The notes beneath the pieces were generated by a model that saw nothing but the letters and a program-made list of their open reading frames with translations, was not told the origin of the DNA and searched no databases. The position numbers were made by a program, and so were the translations under genes. From Paguma larvata (taxonomy: Eukaryota > Chordata > Mammalia > Carnivora > Viverridae), in the NCBI GenBank assembly GCA_030068075.1, contig JAINVK010000570.1:1-64000 (forward strand): 64,000 bases of DNA, written 5' to 3'. This document shows, piece by piece, positions 10,525-21,534 of this stretch (positions are counted from its first letter, which is position 1; each line of letters begins with the position of its first letter).

Positions 10525-11905
10525 TAGGTGAAAGACCTGTACTCTGAAAACTTTGATGAAGAAATTCAAGATGACACAAAGAAATGTAAAGACATCCCAT
10601 GTTAAGGATTGGAAGAACAAGTAATGTTAAAATGTGTATACTACACAAAGCAATCTATACATTTAATGTAATCCCTATCAAAATACCAACAGAATTTTCA
10701 CAGAACTACAACAAACAATCCTAAAATGTGTATGGAATCACAACAGACCCTAAATGGCCAAAGCAATCTTAAAAAAGAAAAGAAAAGCTGGAGGCACCAC
10801 AATTCCAAACTTGAAGTTATATTAGAAAGTTGTAGTAATCAAAACGGTATGATACCAGCACAAAAATAGACACATAGATCAATGAAACAGAATAGAAAAT
10901 CCAGAAATAAACCCACAATTATGTAGTCAATTAATCTTTGACAAAGCAGGAAAGAATATCCAATGGGAAAAAGATGTTCTCTTCAACAAATGGTGCTGGG
11001 AAAACCAGGCGACAACATGCAAAAAGAATGAAACCGGACCAAAAATAAATTCAAAATGGATTAAGGACCCAAATGTGAGACTTGAAACCATAAAAGTCTT
11101 ACAAGAGAACACAGGCAATCACTTCTTTGACATCAGCCACAGCAACTTCTTTCAAGATATGTCTTTTGCAGTGAAGGAAACAAAAGCAAAAATAAACATT
11201 GGCACTACATCAAAATAAAAACCTTCTGCACAGCAAAGGAAACAACAAAACTAAAAGGCAACCTATGGAATGGGAGAAGATATTTGCAAATGACATATCT
11301 GATAAAAGGCTAGTATCCGAAATATATAGAGAGCTTTCAAGACTCAACAGCCCCCAAAAAATCTAATTAAAAAATGGGCAGAAGACATGAACAGACATTT
11401 CTCCAAAGAAGATATCCAGATGGCCAAAAAGCATAAAAAGATGCTCATCATCACTGATCATCAAGGAAATGTAAATCAAAACTACAGTGAGATATACCTC
11501 ACACCTGTCAAAATGGCTAAAATCAACAACACAAGAAACAACAGGTGTTGGTGAGGATGTAGAGAAAGAAGAACCCTCCTGCACTGTTGGTGGAAATGCA
11601 AACTAGTGCAGCCACCATGGAAAACATTATAAAGGTTCCTCAAAAAGTTAAAAATGGAACTACTTTATGATCCAGAAATTGTACTACAGGGTATTTACCC
11701 AAAGACTACAAGAACATTAATTCTAGGGGATACATGCACCCCTATGTTTACAGCAGCATTATATACAATAACCAAGATATGGAAGCACCCCAAGTGTCCA
11801 TCAATTAATGAATGGGTAAAGAAGATATGCCATGTATGCATATATATATATAAACAAACACATACATACATATATACATATATATGCATATGTGTATATC
11901 TGCTC
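10525..11905 (+). mobile_element. 5'- and 3'-truncated L1 (ORF2 C-terminal part)
   Basis: Sense-strand L1 ORF2 sequence from the 'GAAGAAATTCAAGATGACACAAAG' region through 'TTCAACAAATGGTGCTGGG', 'AAAATGGGCAGAAGACATGAACAGACA' and 'ACTGTTGGTGGAAATGCAAACTAG' to 'ATCAATTAATGAATGGGTAAAGAAG' near 11820. The translation at 11654-11820 includes the conserved YDPE...GIYPK...ICTPMF-like block. The frame is broken by stops. The 3' UTR is absent; the copy ends in a TA/CATA microsatellite (11838-11900). Confidence 0.85.
11838..11905. repeat. (TA)n/(CATA)n microsatellite
   Basis: Alternating TATA and CATA units where the L1 3' end should be; probable slippage expansion at the L1 GTGGTATATATACA site. Confidence 0.75.
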
Positions 11906-12187
11906 TTTAGTTTCATTTATCATTGTAAATTAATAAATTAGCATTCTGATTTAATACTATTCTCACAAGAAATTGGTTGGCATGAGAATCCATGGATTTA
12001 ACTCATTCGTTTAAGTGATTTAACCATATTACCGAGTGAGGAAAATTGAGATTCGAAATCTAAACCATCGATGGCTTAATCTAACTACAACCCAGAAGAC
12101 CCCACCTCAGCAATCTGCAAATTTTTGTTAGCTGCAATTCATTTTTCCCATTCTCTACCCACAACATTCCTCTGCCCTCCCAGTTTC
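11906..12187. other. Low-copy DNA
   Basis: No repeat or gene recognised in this gap. Confidence 0.35.
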
Positions 12188-12440
12188 TAATAATAGTGTA
12201 TAGGGGCGCCTGGGTGGCTCAGTCGGTTGAGCGTCCGACTTCGGCTCAGGTCATGATCTCACAGTCTGTGAGTTCGAGCCCCGCGTCGGGCTCTGTGCTG
12301 ACAGCTCAGAGCCTGGAGCCTGCTTCCGATTCTGTGTCTCCCTCTCTCTCTGCCCCTCCCCACTCGTGCTCTGTGTCTCTCTCTGTCTCAAAAATAAATA
12401 AACATTAAAAAAAAAAAAAAAAATTTTAATAATAGTGTAT
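12188..12440 (+). mobile_element. CAN SINE, consensus-like, 14-bp TSD
   Basis: Element about 12202-12426 is close to the feliform consensus with a long pure A tail. TSD TAATAATAGTGTAT is identical at 12188-12201 and 12427-12440. A good candidate for a young, possibly polymorphic, insertion. Confidence 0.96.
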
Positions 12441-12610
12441 CCTCAAATTAGATGGGTGGTGGGGGAAAAAAGGAAGAAACACTGTAAATTTTTTCCACAA
12501 CTGTTATTGCCTTCCAGTTCTAGCCAATGTCAGGGAATTATAAATACATGACTTTTTTCCATGGCTCATAATTAGGGAAGAATTCATCATTATCACTAAG
12601 ATCTGTGTAA

Positions 12611-12630
12611 AAAAATCATATTCTTTGCCT

Positions 12631-12669
<39 letters not shown>

Positions 12670-12864
12670 TTTTGAGGGAGAGAGCATGACACAAGTGGGG
12701 AAAGGCAGAGAGAGAGGGAGAGTGAGAATCCCAGGCAGGCTCTGCACTGTCAGTGCAGAGACTGATGTGGGGCTCGAACTCACAAACCCTGAGATCATGA
12801 CCAGAGCTGAAGTCAGATGCTTAACTGACTGAGCCACCCAGGCGCCTCAAAAATCATATTCTTT
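12611..12864 (-). mobile_element. CAN SINE with expanded (TTTA)n tail
   Basis: Minus copy 12627-12848. TSD AAAAATCATATTCTTT is identical at 12611-12626 and 12849-12864. The tail has grown to about 11 TTTA units (12630-12673). Confidence 0.95.
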
Positions 12865-13154
12865 ACAAAAAATTATCCATTGGAAATTTTCATTTGGTCT
12901 TAACCACTTCCATGGTCAGACAAGATGTCATCTTGGATCAAGATGAAGAGTACTGGTAACACAACAAAGTTTATAATGGAACATGTCAGTGGTTGTATTC
13001 TTTCATTAAATATATATGGAGAGCCAGGGATGTGCCACTCAGTAGGCTTCTAACATAGCTGGAGACTGGGAAGCATTATCTAGCTGTGTGCCCAGGAAGA
13101 AAAGGAAATAGATTTTGGTAAATACATATTAATATATATTAATTTCTGACTCAA

Positions 13155-13265
13155 CAACTGAGATTATTATCCTTAATTTCAGAGAAAATGGAGGCCCAGA
13201 GAGAGTAAATAACTTTCCTGAGATCATATCTAGAGACCATATAGTCATTACCCAAACCCAAGCCT
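13155..13265 (-). repeat. MIR
   Basis: ATTATTATCCTTAATTTCAGAGAAAATGGAGGCCCAGAGAGAGTAAATAACTTTCCTGAGATCATA is the reverse complement of the MIR core. Confidence 0.65.
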
Positions 13266-13269
13266 GTTC

Positions 13270-13375
13270 AGTTCAGTAAACATTTGTTGCATCCCTGCTC
13301 TATGGCAGGCCCTATGGCGGACACTGAAGGTAGAGCCCTGGTCCTTTTCTTAAAGAACTCCACTAGTTTCCTAAC
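13270..13375 (-). repeat. L2-like fragment
   Basis: TCAGTAAACATTTGTTGCATCCCTGCTCTATGGCAGGCCC...CCCTGGTCC resembles an antisense L2 3' end. Confidence 0.45.
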
Positions 13376-13519
13376 ATCAATTCAGTAAACCTACCTCTGT
13401 GACCTCTCATGCTTTCTGCCAGCCCTCTTGGTTCCACAGGAGAGGCATAGCTCCTCCTAACCAGGAGTACCTTTTCCTCTATGATCTAGATGCCACCTCT
13501 CACCTTTATTCTTTTTTAA

Positions 13520-13732
13520 AAGTAGTTTTAATTTTTTTTTTTTTTTGAGAGAGAGACAGAGGGCGAGCAGAGGAGGGGCAGAGAGAGAAGAAAACACAGA
13601 ATCTGAAGCAGACTCTAGGCTGTAAGCTGCCAGCACAGAGCCGGACACAGGGTGGGGCTGGAACTCACAAGCCCTGAGATCATGACCTGAGCCAAAGTTG
13701 GAAGTTTAACCACCTGAGCCACCTAGGCACCC
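13520..13732 (-). mobile_element. CAN SINE
   Basis: T-run and GAGAGAGAGACAGA at the left, head GAGCCACCTAGGCACCC at 13716-13732. Several diverged positions; TSD not clear. Confidence 0.93.
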
Positions 13733-13735
13733 AAT

Positions 13736-15440
13736 GTCTTTTTTAACTTTTTGTTCTGAAAAATAGTTTTAGACTTACAGAAACGTGACAAAAATAGTAT
13801 TGAGTTCATGTATACCCATCACCCGGGCTTCCTCTAAGATTAACAATTTGCATAACCATAGTTCAATGATCAAAAGCAGAAAGATAGCATGCTATAATGC
13901 TAATTATAGACATTATTAAGAATTTACTGGTTTTTGCCTTAATATCTCTTTTTCTCCATCCCAAAATCCAGTCCAGGATCCCATACTGTATTTAGTTGTT
14001 GGGTTTCCTTCGTCTCCTCCAGACTATGACAGTTCCTCAGTGTTTCTGGTCTTTCAGGACCTTGATACTTTAGATGAGTATTGGCAGTCATTTTGCAGAA
14101 TGTCTCTCAATTTGGTTTCTCTGATATTTTCTAATCATAAGATCGAAGCAATGCATTTTAGGCAAAAATACCATAGAAGCGATACTATGTTCTCAATGCA
14201 TCATATCAGAGGGTAAATGATGTCAATATATCTTATTACTGGCGGTATTAATCTTGGTCACTTGGTTAGGCCTAAAGTTACTTTTTTTTTCATTTGTATC
14301 GATAAAAATCTTGAAGGAGTTATCTTGAGACTATGCAAAAATCCTGTTTCTTCTCAAGTTGTCACTGACTGGTTCTACCATGCATCAGTGGATCTTGCCC
14401 GCAACAATTATTACTGTTGCATTTGCCTAGTAGAGATTGTATATTTCCCTTATCTACTCTGCACTTACTAAATCGAATTTTTCTGTGAGGAGCAGTAATT
14501 CCTTCTCCCTAATTTATTTGTTTAATTATATTTATGTCAGTATGATCTTAAGGATATTCTTTGGGTTATAATTAAATATTATCGTTATTTTATTTCTCAA
14601 ATTGTTCAACTTTAGCCATTGGGAGCTCCTTCAGGCTAGTTTCTGTATCCTTTTGACCTGTCTACTTCCTTTTTTAAACACTTCCTTATTTTCTCATACC
14701 ACAAGATATTCCAGTCTTCTTGGGATCAACAACTTCTCCAAGAAGTCCCTGGTTCCCTTTAGTAAGGCATGGCATTTAGGAACCAACATGAGTGCTAAAT
14801 GTGCTCATTGCTAAGATATCTTAGTGAACAGACCTAAGGAATTACATGTATGTATATTAATGGATGTATGTACCACACACATTTATATTTATTCTTATTT
14901 ATCTGTGTGTGTGTGTGTATGCATAACCATGAGTTTTTCTGACACCATTGATTTTAGATCGCAAAGTTTGTTCTAGCCTTTTCTTTTTATTTTTTAATTT
15001 TATTTATTTATTTTGAAAGAGAAAATGCACACACATGCACACTTGAGAAAGGGGCAGAGAGAAAGGGAGAGAGAGAATCCCAAGCAGGTTCAGAGCTGTC
15101 AGCACAGAGCCCAACGTGGGACTCAATCTCACAAACAGTGAGATCATGACCTGAGCCAAAATCAACAGTTGGATACTTAATTAACTGAGCCATCTAGCAC
15201 CCCTCTCTTCCTTTATTTGTAACTTTCTTTCTCCAACAATAAGAAACCTGCCACTCCTTATCTACAATATATTCACTCATATGTTAAATCCTAGTATACA
15301 CATAAAGTAGAGAATCATAACTCGTACCAATGTGAAAAACAGATTTATTAAGCACAGTATTTGTGTAGGTTTGTCTTCAGTCTACTGTGCCTAGTCCATA
15401 TACTGTTCACTTATATTTTTAGTATCTTTTTTTTTCCAAC
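13736..15440 (-). mobile_element. Antisense 3' UTR of an old L1 (L1M-type), interrupted
   Basis: Contains the long 3' UTR found in L1MC/ME-type elements read in reverse: 'TACAGAAACGTGACAAAAATAGTATTG', 'GGGTTTCCTTCGTCTCCTCCAGACTATGACAG', 'TTGGCAGTCATTTTGCAGAATGTC', 'GCATCATATCAGAGGG', 'GCAACAATTATTACTGTTG', 'TTAGCCATTGGGAGCTCCTTCAGG'. ORFs here (14217-14471, 14602-14814) are translations of this UTR, not genes. A CAN SINE splits it at 14994-15202. Confidence 0.7.
14994..15202 (-). mobile_element. CAN SINE
   Basis: TTTTAATTTTATTTATTTATTTTGAAAGAG left edge, head GAGCCATCTAGCACCCC at the right. Diverged; nested in the old L1 UTR. Confidence 0.9.
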
Positions 15441-15472
15441 TAACATCTTCACTTACTTAAGTGTTAAGTAGA

Positions 15473-15745
15473 TTTAATCTTTTTTTAAGTTTTTATTTAA
15501 ATTCCAGTTAGTTAACTTGCAGTGTAATATTAGTTTCAAATGTACACTATCACTCAGAACAGAAGGGGAGATAAAGAATTTCCCCAAAAACTAAAATTCA
15601 TGACCACTAAACCAGGGCTGCAAGAAATATTAAAGGGGACTCTTTGAATGGAGAGGAAAGACCCAAAGTGACAAAGACAAGAAAGAAACAGAAAATCTCC
15701 AGAAACAGTAACAAAAAATGTAATAAAATGGCACTAAATATATTT
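15473..15745 (-). mobile_element. L1 with 5' inversion (minus 3' end, plus internal segment)
   Basis: 15473-15547 is the antisense carnivoran L1 3' UTR (TTTAAATTCCAGTTAGTTAAC...GTAATATTAGTTTCAAATGTAC). It abuts 15548-15745, which is sense L1 from the end of ORF1 and the ORF1-ORF2 spacer (GAGATAAAGAATTTCCCC, CATGACCACTAAACCAG, CTGCAAGAAATATTAAAGGGGACTC). This head-inverted arrangement is the signature of twin priming. Flanks share only a short ATTTAAT word, so the TSD is uncertain. Confidence 0.75.
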
Positions 15746-15829
15746 AATACATTTTAATGCCTTCTTCTTATCAGCATTTAAAGACCTATGCCCTCTCCCA
15801 AATGAAAACCACTGTTCTCTCACCCCACA

Positions 15830-16437
15830 TCCGTTGCACACGGTCCCCAGGGCTCAAGGCAGTTGAATATATTCACCATCTCTATTTCCTCTGCTTATAT
15901 TCATTCTTGAACTCATTGCCCTCAGACTTCCATCTTCACTACTCCCCAGAAAACACTCTTATTAAGATCACTTCTAATCTCTGTATTCCTATAATCAGCA
16001 GACAAATTTTTGCTTGACCTCTCAAAAAAATATTTCACACTGTCCAGCTCTCTCGTCCCTTGACACCTAGAGCAGAGACTAGTTTTCCTGCTTCCTCTCA
16101 GACTAATCCTCTCTGTTCTTTTTATCCCTTAGCCGGTGATGCTTCCCTGATTCTTTTCAGCACCCTCTTCCATTCTTACTGTCCAACTCCCTAAATAATC
16201 TCAGTCTGTCTAATGATTTTTCATTACCATCTGTATGAAAAGGCCCCAAAATCTAGAACTGTAATTTAGATATTCCCGGCAGGCGCTAGAATCATATATC
16301 CAAATGCCATTTAGCCAATCTTCGCCTGAATATTTCAAAGGAACGTCAAAAGTAACATGTTCAATTATTAACCTGTCATCAGACCTGATTCTCCTCAACA
16401 AGCCTATTTTCAAACACTTTTTAAAACTCTCTTTCTC
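15830..16437 (+). repeat. Ancient L3/CR1-type LINE fragment (probable)
   Basis: Pyrimidine-rich sense sequence with decayed CR1/L3 blocks: ACTCTTATTAAGATCACTTCTAATCTC, TGCTTGACCTCTC...CACACTG and AAGTAACATGTTCAAT. The frame is broken many times. Confidence 0.45.
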
Positions 16438-16666
16438 GGGGCGCCTGGGTGGCTCAGTCGGTTAAGCGGCCGACTTCAGCTCAGGTCATGATCTCACGGT
16501 CTGTGTTCGAGCCCCGCGTCGGGCTCTGTGCTGATGGCTCGGAGCCGGGAGCCTGCTTCGGATTCTGTGTCTCCCTCTCTCTCTGCCCTTCCCCTGCTCA
16601 CACTCTGTCTCTCTGTCTCTCAAAATAAGTAACGTTAAAAAAAAAAAAAAAAAAAACCTCTTTCTC
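16423..16666 (+). mobile_element. CAN SINE, consensus-like
   Basis: Element 16438-16652 with head GGGGCGCCTGGGTGGCTCAG and an A20-type tail. Near-perfect TSD AAAACTCTCTTTCTC at the left and AAAACCTCTTTCTC at the right. Confidence 0.95.
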
Positions 16667-17226
16667 TCACTTAGTCTAAGACTTCAGGTATAAATGAATT
16701 AATCCTTTTTCATACTTAGTTTCATATTTTATTCAGTAATAATTCTGAAATGTGATAGTTGTTGCTGAAAACAACACACTTTCTAGTATTTAAATCATGC
16801 TTCTGTAAAATCAAATAGAAATTTACTCTATAACACTTTCAGAGCAGGAAAACACTTTTTTTTTTAGCAATGAACTACTTGCATACAAACATCATCTCAA
16901 TAAAAAATATTTTCTCTCAATAAAAATAATTAGATATTTTTATGTTCCATTTAGGTTGCATTCATTTCAGTTCCAGAAGTTAGAAATGTATGTATTTAAA
17001 TTTTGTTTAAAGTACCAACTAATGAAGAAAATCCATATCTAGTGTTCCTTTAATTACACTTGCAATGTGTCCTGAAGTTTCCAAAGCCAAAGATTCCTGG
17101 GCTTCCTTCATGATTTTTCTGTATTACACCCTTTGCTCACCCACACACAATTAGCTGTACTGCAAATGGAATATTATTTCTAAAAGGTAAATCTGATTAG
17201 GTCACTTTCCCATTAAAACTCTCTCT
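16667..17226. other. Low-copy AT-rich DNA
   Basis: Nothing recognised. Confidence 0.35.
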
Positions 17227-17745
17227 TTCGTGCTTCAAAAGACACCATCAAGAAAATGAAAAAACAATTCACAGAAGAGAATTTTTTTGTAAATCATATA
17301 TCTGATAAGGGATCTGTAGCTAGAGTGTATAAAGAACTATTGCAACTCAACAAAAAAAAAAACAAATAACCCAATTTTAAAAATGGGCAAAAGATGGTGC
17401 TCCTGGGTAGCTCAGTCGGTTGAGCATCTGACTCTTGATTTCGGCTCAGGTCATGATCTCGGGGTCGCCAGATTGAGCCCTGTGCTGGGTTTGGAGCCTG
17501 CTTAAGCTTCTCTCACTATCTCCCCCTCTGCCTGTCTCCTGCTCACACACAAGCAAGCCCTCTCTCTCTCTCTCTCATTCTCTCTCTCTCTCTCTCTCAA
17601 ACAAAAAAATGAAAAAATTTTAAATGTAAATAAATAAAAATTAAAATGGGCAAAGGATCTAAGCAGATACTTCTCCAAAGAAGATATACAAATGGCCAAT
17701 AAGCACATGAAAAGATACTCAACATTGTTACCATCAAGGGAATTT
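17227..17745 (+). mobile_element. Old L1 ORF2 segment, left part, split by a SINE
   Basis: Sense L1 ORF2 (CAAAAGACACCATCAAGAAAATG, ATCATATATCTGATAAGGG, CAACTCAACA...ACCCAATTTTAAAAATGGGC), continuing after the SINE as 'AAGAAGATATACAAATGGCCAATAAGCACATGAAAAGATACTC' to about 17745. It resumes at 18236 after an LTR insertion. Confidence 0.8.
17379..17658 (+). mobile_element. CAN SINE inserted in the L1
   Basis: Element 17396-17642 with the older 'TCTTGATTTCGGCTCAGG' sub-type body and an extended CT run. The TSD AAAATGGGCAAAAGAT / AAAATGGGCAAAGGAT is L1-derived sequence. Confidence 0.95.
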
Positions 17746-18235
17746 TATTAACCATGTGCTGATGCTGAAGCACCAGTCCCTCTGGAGATATCCAATAAGT
17801 ACTTGGATAGTAAAGGACTTGCCTGCATGTGCCTTTCATATGCCAAACTAACCAATCCAGAACCCATACCCCTAAACACTCCCTTATCACTCTCATACTC
17901 CAGGCTAGTATTTCTCTACTCTAATTACCCCAAGGTCGGGTACCAGACAACTGAACAGCCCCTTTACCCCAGGGGCTGTGAAAATTACTCAGCCTAGCCA
18001 ATTTCAAACCTGCCTACCAGCCTCGCTTGTTTCCTCCTATGGAAATCACAGTAAAAGCTCTTGCTCATATTCCCCTCCCCTCCTTACCTAACTTGGTGCC
18101 CCCCCTTTTGGCTTCCTCAGCCAGGGCTTGGGGTACCGCTTCCTCTTGGGATCTGTGAGTATGACAGCTATTTTTTCAATGGCAATCTGATCTATTGACC
18201 TTGTCATACTTGAATAATAACAAGACATACATTTT
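17746..18235 (+). mobile_element. Probable solo LTR inserted in the old L1
   Basis: A 490-bp segment unlike L1 separates two contiguous pieces of the same L1 (...ACCATCAAGGGAA and GAAATGCAAATTAAAAATATAATGAG). It has LTR-like properties: moderate GC, CCAAT words (near 17789 and 17852), a TAAAAGC TATA-like word near 18052 and a T-rich 3' part. The likely start is TGTGCTGATGC near 17757. Neither exact ends nor a TSD are clear, so ends are inferred from where L1 stops and resumes. An ERV LTR is most likely; another non-autonomous element is possible. Confidence 0.5.
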
Positions 18236-18995
18236 AAAACAGAAATGCAAATTAAAAATATAATGAGATGCCACATCACACCCATTAGGATAGGCGTTAT
18301 CAAAAAGATGAACAATAACAAGAGTTACCAAGGATGTGAAGAAATTGGAAACCCTCATTCATTGCTAGCAGAAATGTAAAATGGTGCACCTCATTGGAAA
18401 ACAGTCTATAAATTTCTCAAAAGGTTAAGTATATGGTTATCATATGATCCAACACTTCCACTCTTAGGTATATGTCTAAGAGAAATGAAAACGTGTACAC
18501 ACAAAATCTTGTATGTGAATGCTTACAGCAACATTATTCATAATAGCCAAAAAGTGGAAACAGCTAATAGATAAATAGCTATAATAGATAACTAATAGAT
18601 AAAATGTGATATATCCATGTAATGGAATATTATTCAGCCATAGAAAGGAATGAAATATTGACACATGTGCACCTGGATGAAACTTGAAATCATGATAAGT
18701 GAAAGAAACCAGTCACAAAGGACCACAAATTATACGATTCCATTTATATGAAGGGCCCAGAATAGGCAAATCTACAGAGACAAAAAGTAGATTAGCAGTT
18801 GCCTAGGGAGAGGTGGAATGAGGGGTAACAACTAAGGGGTACAGTTTTCTTTTGGGGGTAATAAAAATGTTCTAAAATTGATTGTGATGATAGATGCACA
18901 ATTCCATGAATATACTAAAAGCCATTAAATTGAACATTTTAAATGGATGAATTATATGGTTCATGAATTATATCTCAATAGAGTTGTTTAAAAAA
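18236..18995 (+). mobile_element. Old L1 3' end (continuation of 17227-17745)
   Basis: Sense ORF2 end and 3' UTR: CACACCCATTAGGATAGG, CAAGGATGTGAAGAAATTGGAAACC, TTCATAATAGCCAAAAAGTGG, GGAATATTATTCAGCCATAGAAAGG, the 3' UTR blocks GTAGATTAGCAGTTGCCTAGGG and GGGTAATAAAAATGTTC, and the terminal ATTATATCTCAATAGAGTTGTTT plus A-tail. Typical of an L1MA/MB-type 3' end. Confidence 0.85.
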
Positions 18996-19086
18996 ACAAA
19001 CAGAAACTCTTCAATGGCTTCCCACTGCCCTTAAGATAAAGACTAATTCACTAAGATGAATAGGACAATAAGAAATCTGGCTCCTG

Positions 19087-19345
19087 GGGCACCTGGCTGG
19101 TTCAGTCTGTGGAGCGTGTGACTCTTGATCTCAGGTTTATTAGTTTGAGTTCCCTGTTGGGTGTAGAGATTACTTAAAAATAAAATCTTTAAGAAATAAA
19201 AATAAAGAAAGAAAGAAAGAAAAAAAGGAAGGGAGGGAGGGAGGGAGGGAGGGAGGGAGGAAGGAAGGAAGGAAGGAAGGAAGGAAGGAAGGAAGGAAGG
19301 AAGGAAGGAAGGAAGGAAGGAAGGAAGAGAAAGAAAGAAAGAAAA
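19087..19345 (+). mobile_element. Short CAN SINE whose tail became a GAAA/GGGA/GGAA microsatellite
   Basis: Short-type SINE (GGGGCACCTGGCTGGTTCAG ... GGGTGTAGAGATTACTTAAAAATAAAATC) at 19087-19190. It is followed by a 145-bp purine microsatellite (19198-19345): GAAA units, then GGGA, then about 17 GGAA units, then GAAA. Imperfect flanking duplication (AAATCTGGCTCCT / AAATATGGTCCCAG) shows the microsatellite is part of the insertion. Confidence 0.88.
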
Positions 19346-19480
19346 ATATGGTCCCAGCTCACTTTTCCAATGTCACCACTCACTAGTCTTCATCAGTCAT
19401 TACCCTCCCCCTTTTACTCTAATTCTGGCCATGCTGGACTTTTTTTGGTCATTTCCCCAAACATATGTGGCAGTTTTAAA

Positions 19481-19722
19481 ATATGTAGTGCTTGGGGCAC
19501 CTGGGTGGCTCAGTCGGTTGAGCGTCCGACTTCAGCTCAGGTCATGATCTCGCGGTCTGTGAGTTCGAGCCCCGCATCGGGCTCTTTACTGACAGCTCAG
19601 AGCCTGGAGCCTGCTTTGGATTCTGTGTCTCCCTCTCTCTCTGCCCCTCTCCCACTCATGCTCTGTCTCTCTCTGTCTCAAAAATAAATAAATATTAAAA
19701 AATACATATATATGTAGTGCTT
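19481..19722 (+). mobile_element. CAN SINE with perfect 13-bp TSD
   Basis: Element 19494-19709. TSD ATATGTAGTGCTT is identical at 19481-19493 and 19710-19722. Confidence 0.95.
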
Positions 19723-19950
19723 GAAAGGAGACCAAATAAATAATATAATATTTACCTAATTTTTAAGTGGGCCAAACCAACCTATTCCCTTTTATTTCTC
19801 TCCCAGAAAAACTGGAATATACCACCCTATTCTTATTATGCCCAATTAAAAAGATAAACATCATCACACAAATTTTTTCTCCACTCCAAGTTTTTTTTAT
19901 GCCACAAGTCTGATAGGTATTTGATGACTTTTGAAAAAAGGGAGAAGTTT

Positions 19951-20552
19951 TGGTAAGCTGAATTCTAAGACGGCCCTAAAGATTCCTGCCCTTTGATGTA
20001 TATGCCTTGCATATAATCCCCTCCCCTTTAGCGTGAGCCCAATGAATATGATAGAGTATCATTACCATGATTAGATAACTAAATTGGACTTTGAATTAAT
20101 CAAAAAGGAGATTATCTTGGGGGAGCCTACCCTAATCAGGTGAGCTTGTTAAAAAAAAAAAAAGTGAACTGTCAGAGATTTTCCTCATCTCTTGAAAAAA
20201 AAAATGAACTATCATTTTACCGTAGGGTGTCATAGGAACGACTGAGAGCAGCCCTTGGGAACTAAGAATAGTCCTCAGCCAATAGCAAGCAAGAAACAGG
20301 GATTTTAATCACATAACCACAAGGAATTAAATTCTGTCAACATCCACAGTGAGCTTGAAAGAGGACCCTAAGTCTCAGATGCGACTACAGCCTTGGCCAA
20401 CACACTGATTTCTGCCTGGGGAGATGCTGAGCAGAGGACCCAGTGAACCCAAGCCAGACTCCTGACTGATGTGAACTGTGAGATAATAAGTGTGTGTTGT
20501 TTTAAGCTATAAGTTTGTGATCATTTTTTTATGCAGGAAAAATAACTAATAC
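19951..20552 (+). mobile_element. Ancient LTR, ERVL/MaLR-like
   Basis: Begins TGGTAAGCTGAATTCTAAGACGGCCC and ends GTGTGTTGTTTTAAGC...AACTAATACA, a start/end pair characteristic of an old mammalian ERVL/MaLR-type LTR. Internal blocks include AATCCCCTCCCCTTTAGCGTG, GGAGATTATCTTGGG, CCTAATCAGGTGAGC and GAGCAGAGGACCCAG. Old and without a recognisable TSD. The exact family needs a library search. Confidence 0.65.
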
Positions 20553-20812
20553 AAAAGAGATAAGAGATAAGCCTGCTCCCCTTAGATTCTTCTTTTTTTA
20601 TTATTATTGTGGTCAAACACACAGAGCATAAAATTCACCGTGTTGTCTATTTGTAAGAGTGTAGTTCGTAGTGTTTTTTATTCACATTGTTTGAAGCACA
20701 TCTCCAGAACTTTTTCATCTTGCAAATCTGAAACTTTATACTTATTAAACAACAACTCCCCTTATCCCCTACCTTCAGCCCTAATAACCTCCCTCTACCT
20801 TTACCGTTTCTT

Positions 20813-21038
20813 CTTTTTTTTAATTTTTTTTAACATTTATTTATTTTTGAGAGACAGAAAGACAGAGCATGAGCAGGGGAAGGGCAGAGAGAGAGAGAGG
20901 CAGACACAGAATCCGAAACAGGCTTCAGGCTCTGAGCCGGCAGCACAGAGCCTGACGCAGGGCTCGAACTCACAGACCGTGAGATCATGACCTGAGCTGA
21001 AGTCGGCCGCTTAACCGACTGAGCCACCCAGGCGCCCC
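20813..21038 (-). mobile_element. CAN SINE, consensus-like
   Basis: Minus copy ending CTGAGCCACCCAGGCGCCCC, little diverged, inside the antisense L1 3' UTR. The ORF on its plus strand is only SINE translation. TSD weak (CTACCTTTACC / CTACCTTCCATT). Confidence 0.93.
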
Positions 21039-21534
21039 TACCTTCCATTTCTATGAACTTGTCTACTTTAGATATCTTGCATAAGTGGAATCAAACAATA
21101 TTTGTCTTTTTGTGACTAGCTCATTTCACTTAGCATAATGTGTTCAAGGTTCATACACATTCCAGCACATGACAGCATTGCCTTCTTTTTATAGCTGAAT
21201 AATATTTCACTGTGTACACATTTGTACCACATTTTGTTTATACATTCATCTGTCAATGTATATTTAGTTTCCTTCTACTTCCTGGCTATTGCGAATAATA
21301 TTGCAATGAACATGGATGTGAAAAATATCTCTTTTAGATCCTGTTTTCAATTCTTTTGGATGTATACCGAGAAGTGGGGTTGTTGAGTTATATGGTAGTT
21401 CTATTTTTAATTCATTGAGAAAGTGTCATACTGTGTTCTGTGGTAGTTGGACTATTTTATACTCCTACCAACAGTGCTCAGGGTTCCATTTTCTCCACAT
21501 CGCTGCCAACACTCATCATTTCCTGGTTTTTTTT

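Noticed and set aside
14217..14814. Plus-strand frames between 14.2 and 14.8 kb
   Set aside because: The DNA matches the antisense 3' UTR of an old L1.
19189..19383. Ser/Leu/Pro repeat protein on the minus strand
   Set aside because: Translation of the GGAA/GGGA microsatellite.
20607..20990. 127-codon plus frame
   Set aside because: Antisense old L1 3' UTR joined to SINE sequence, not a gene.
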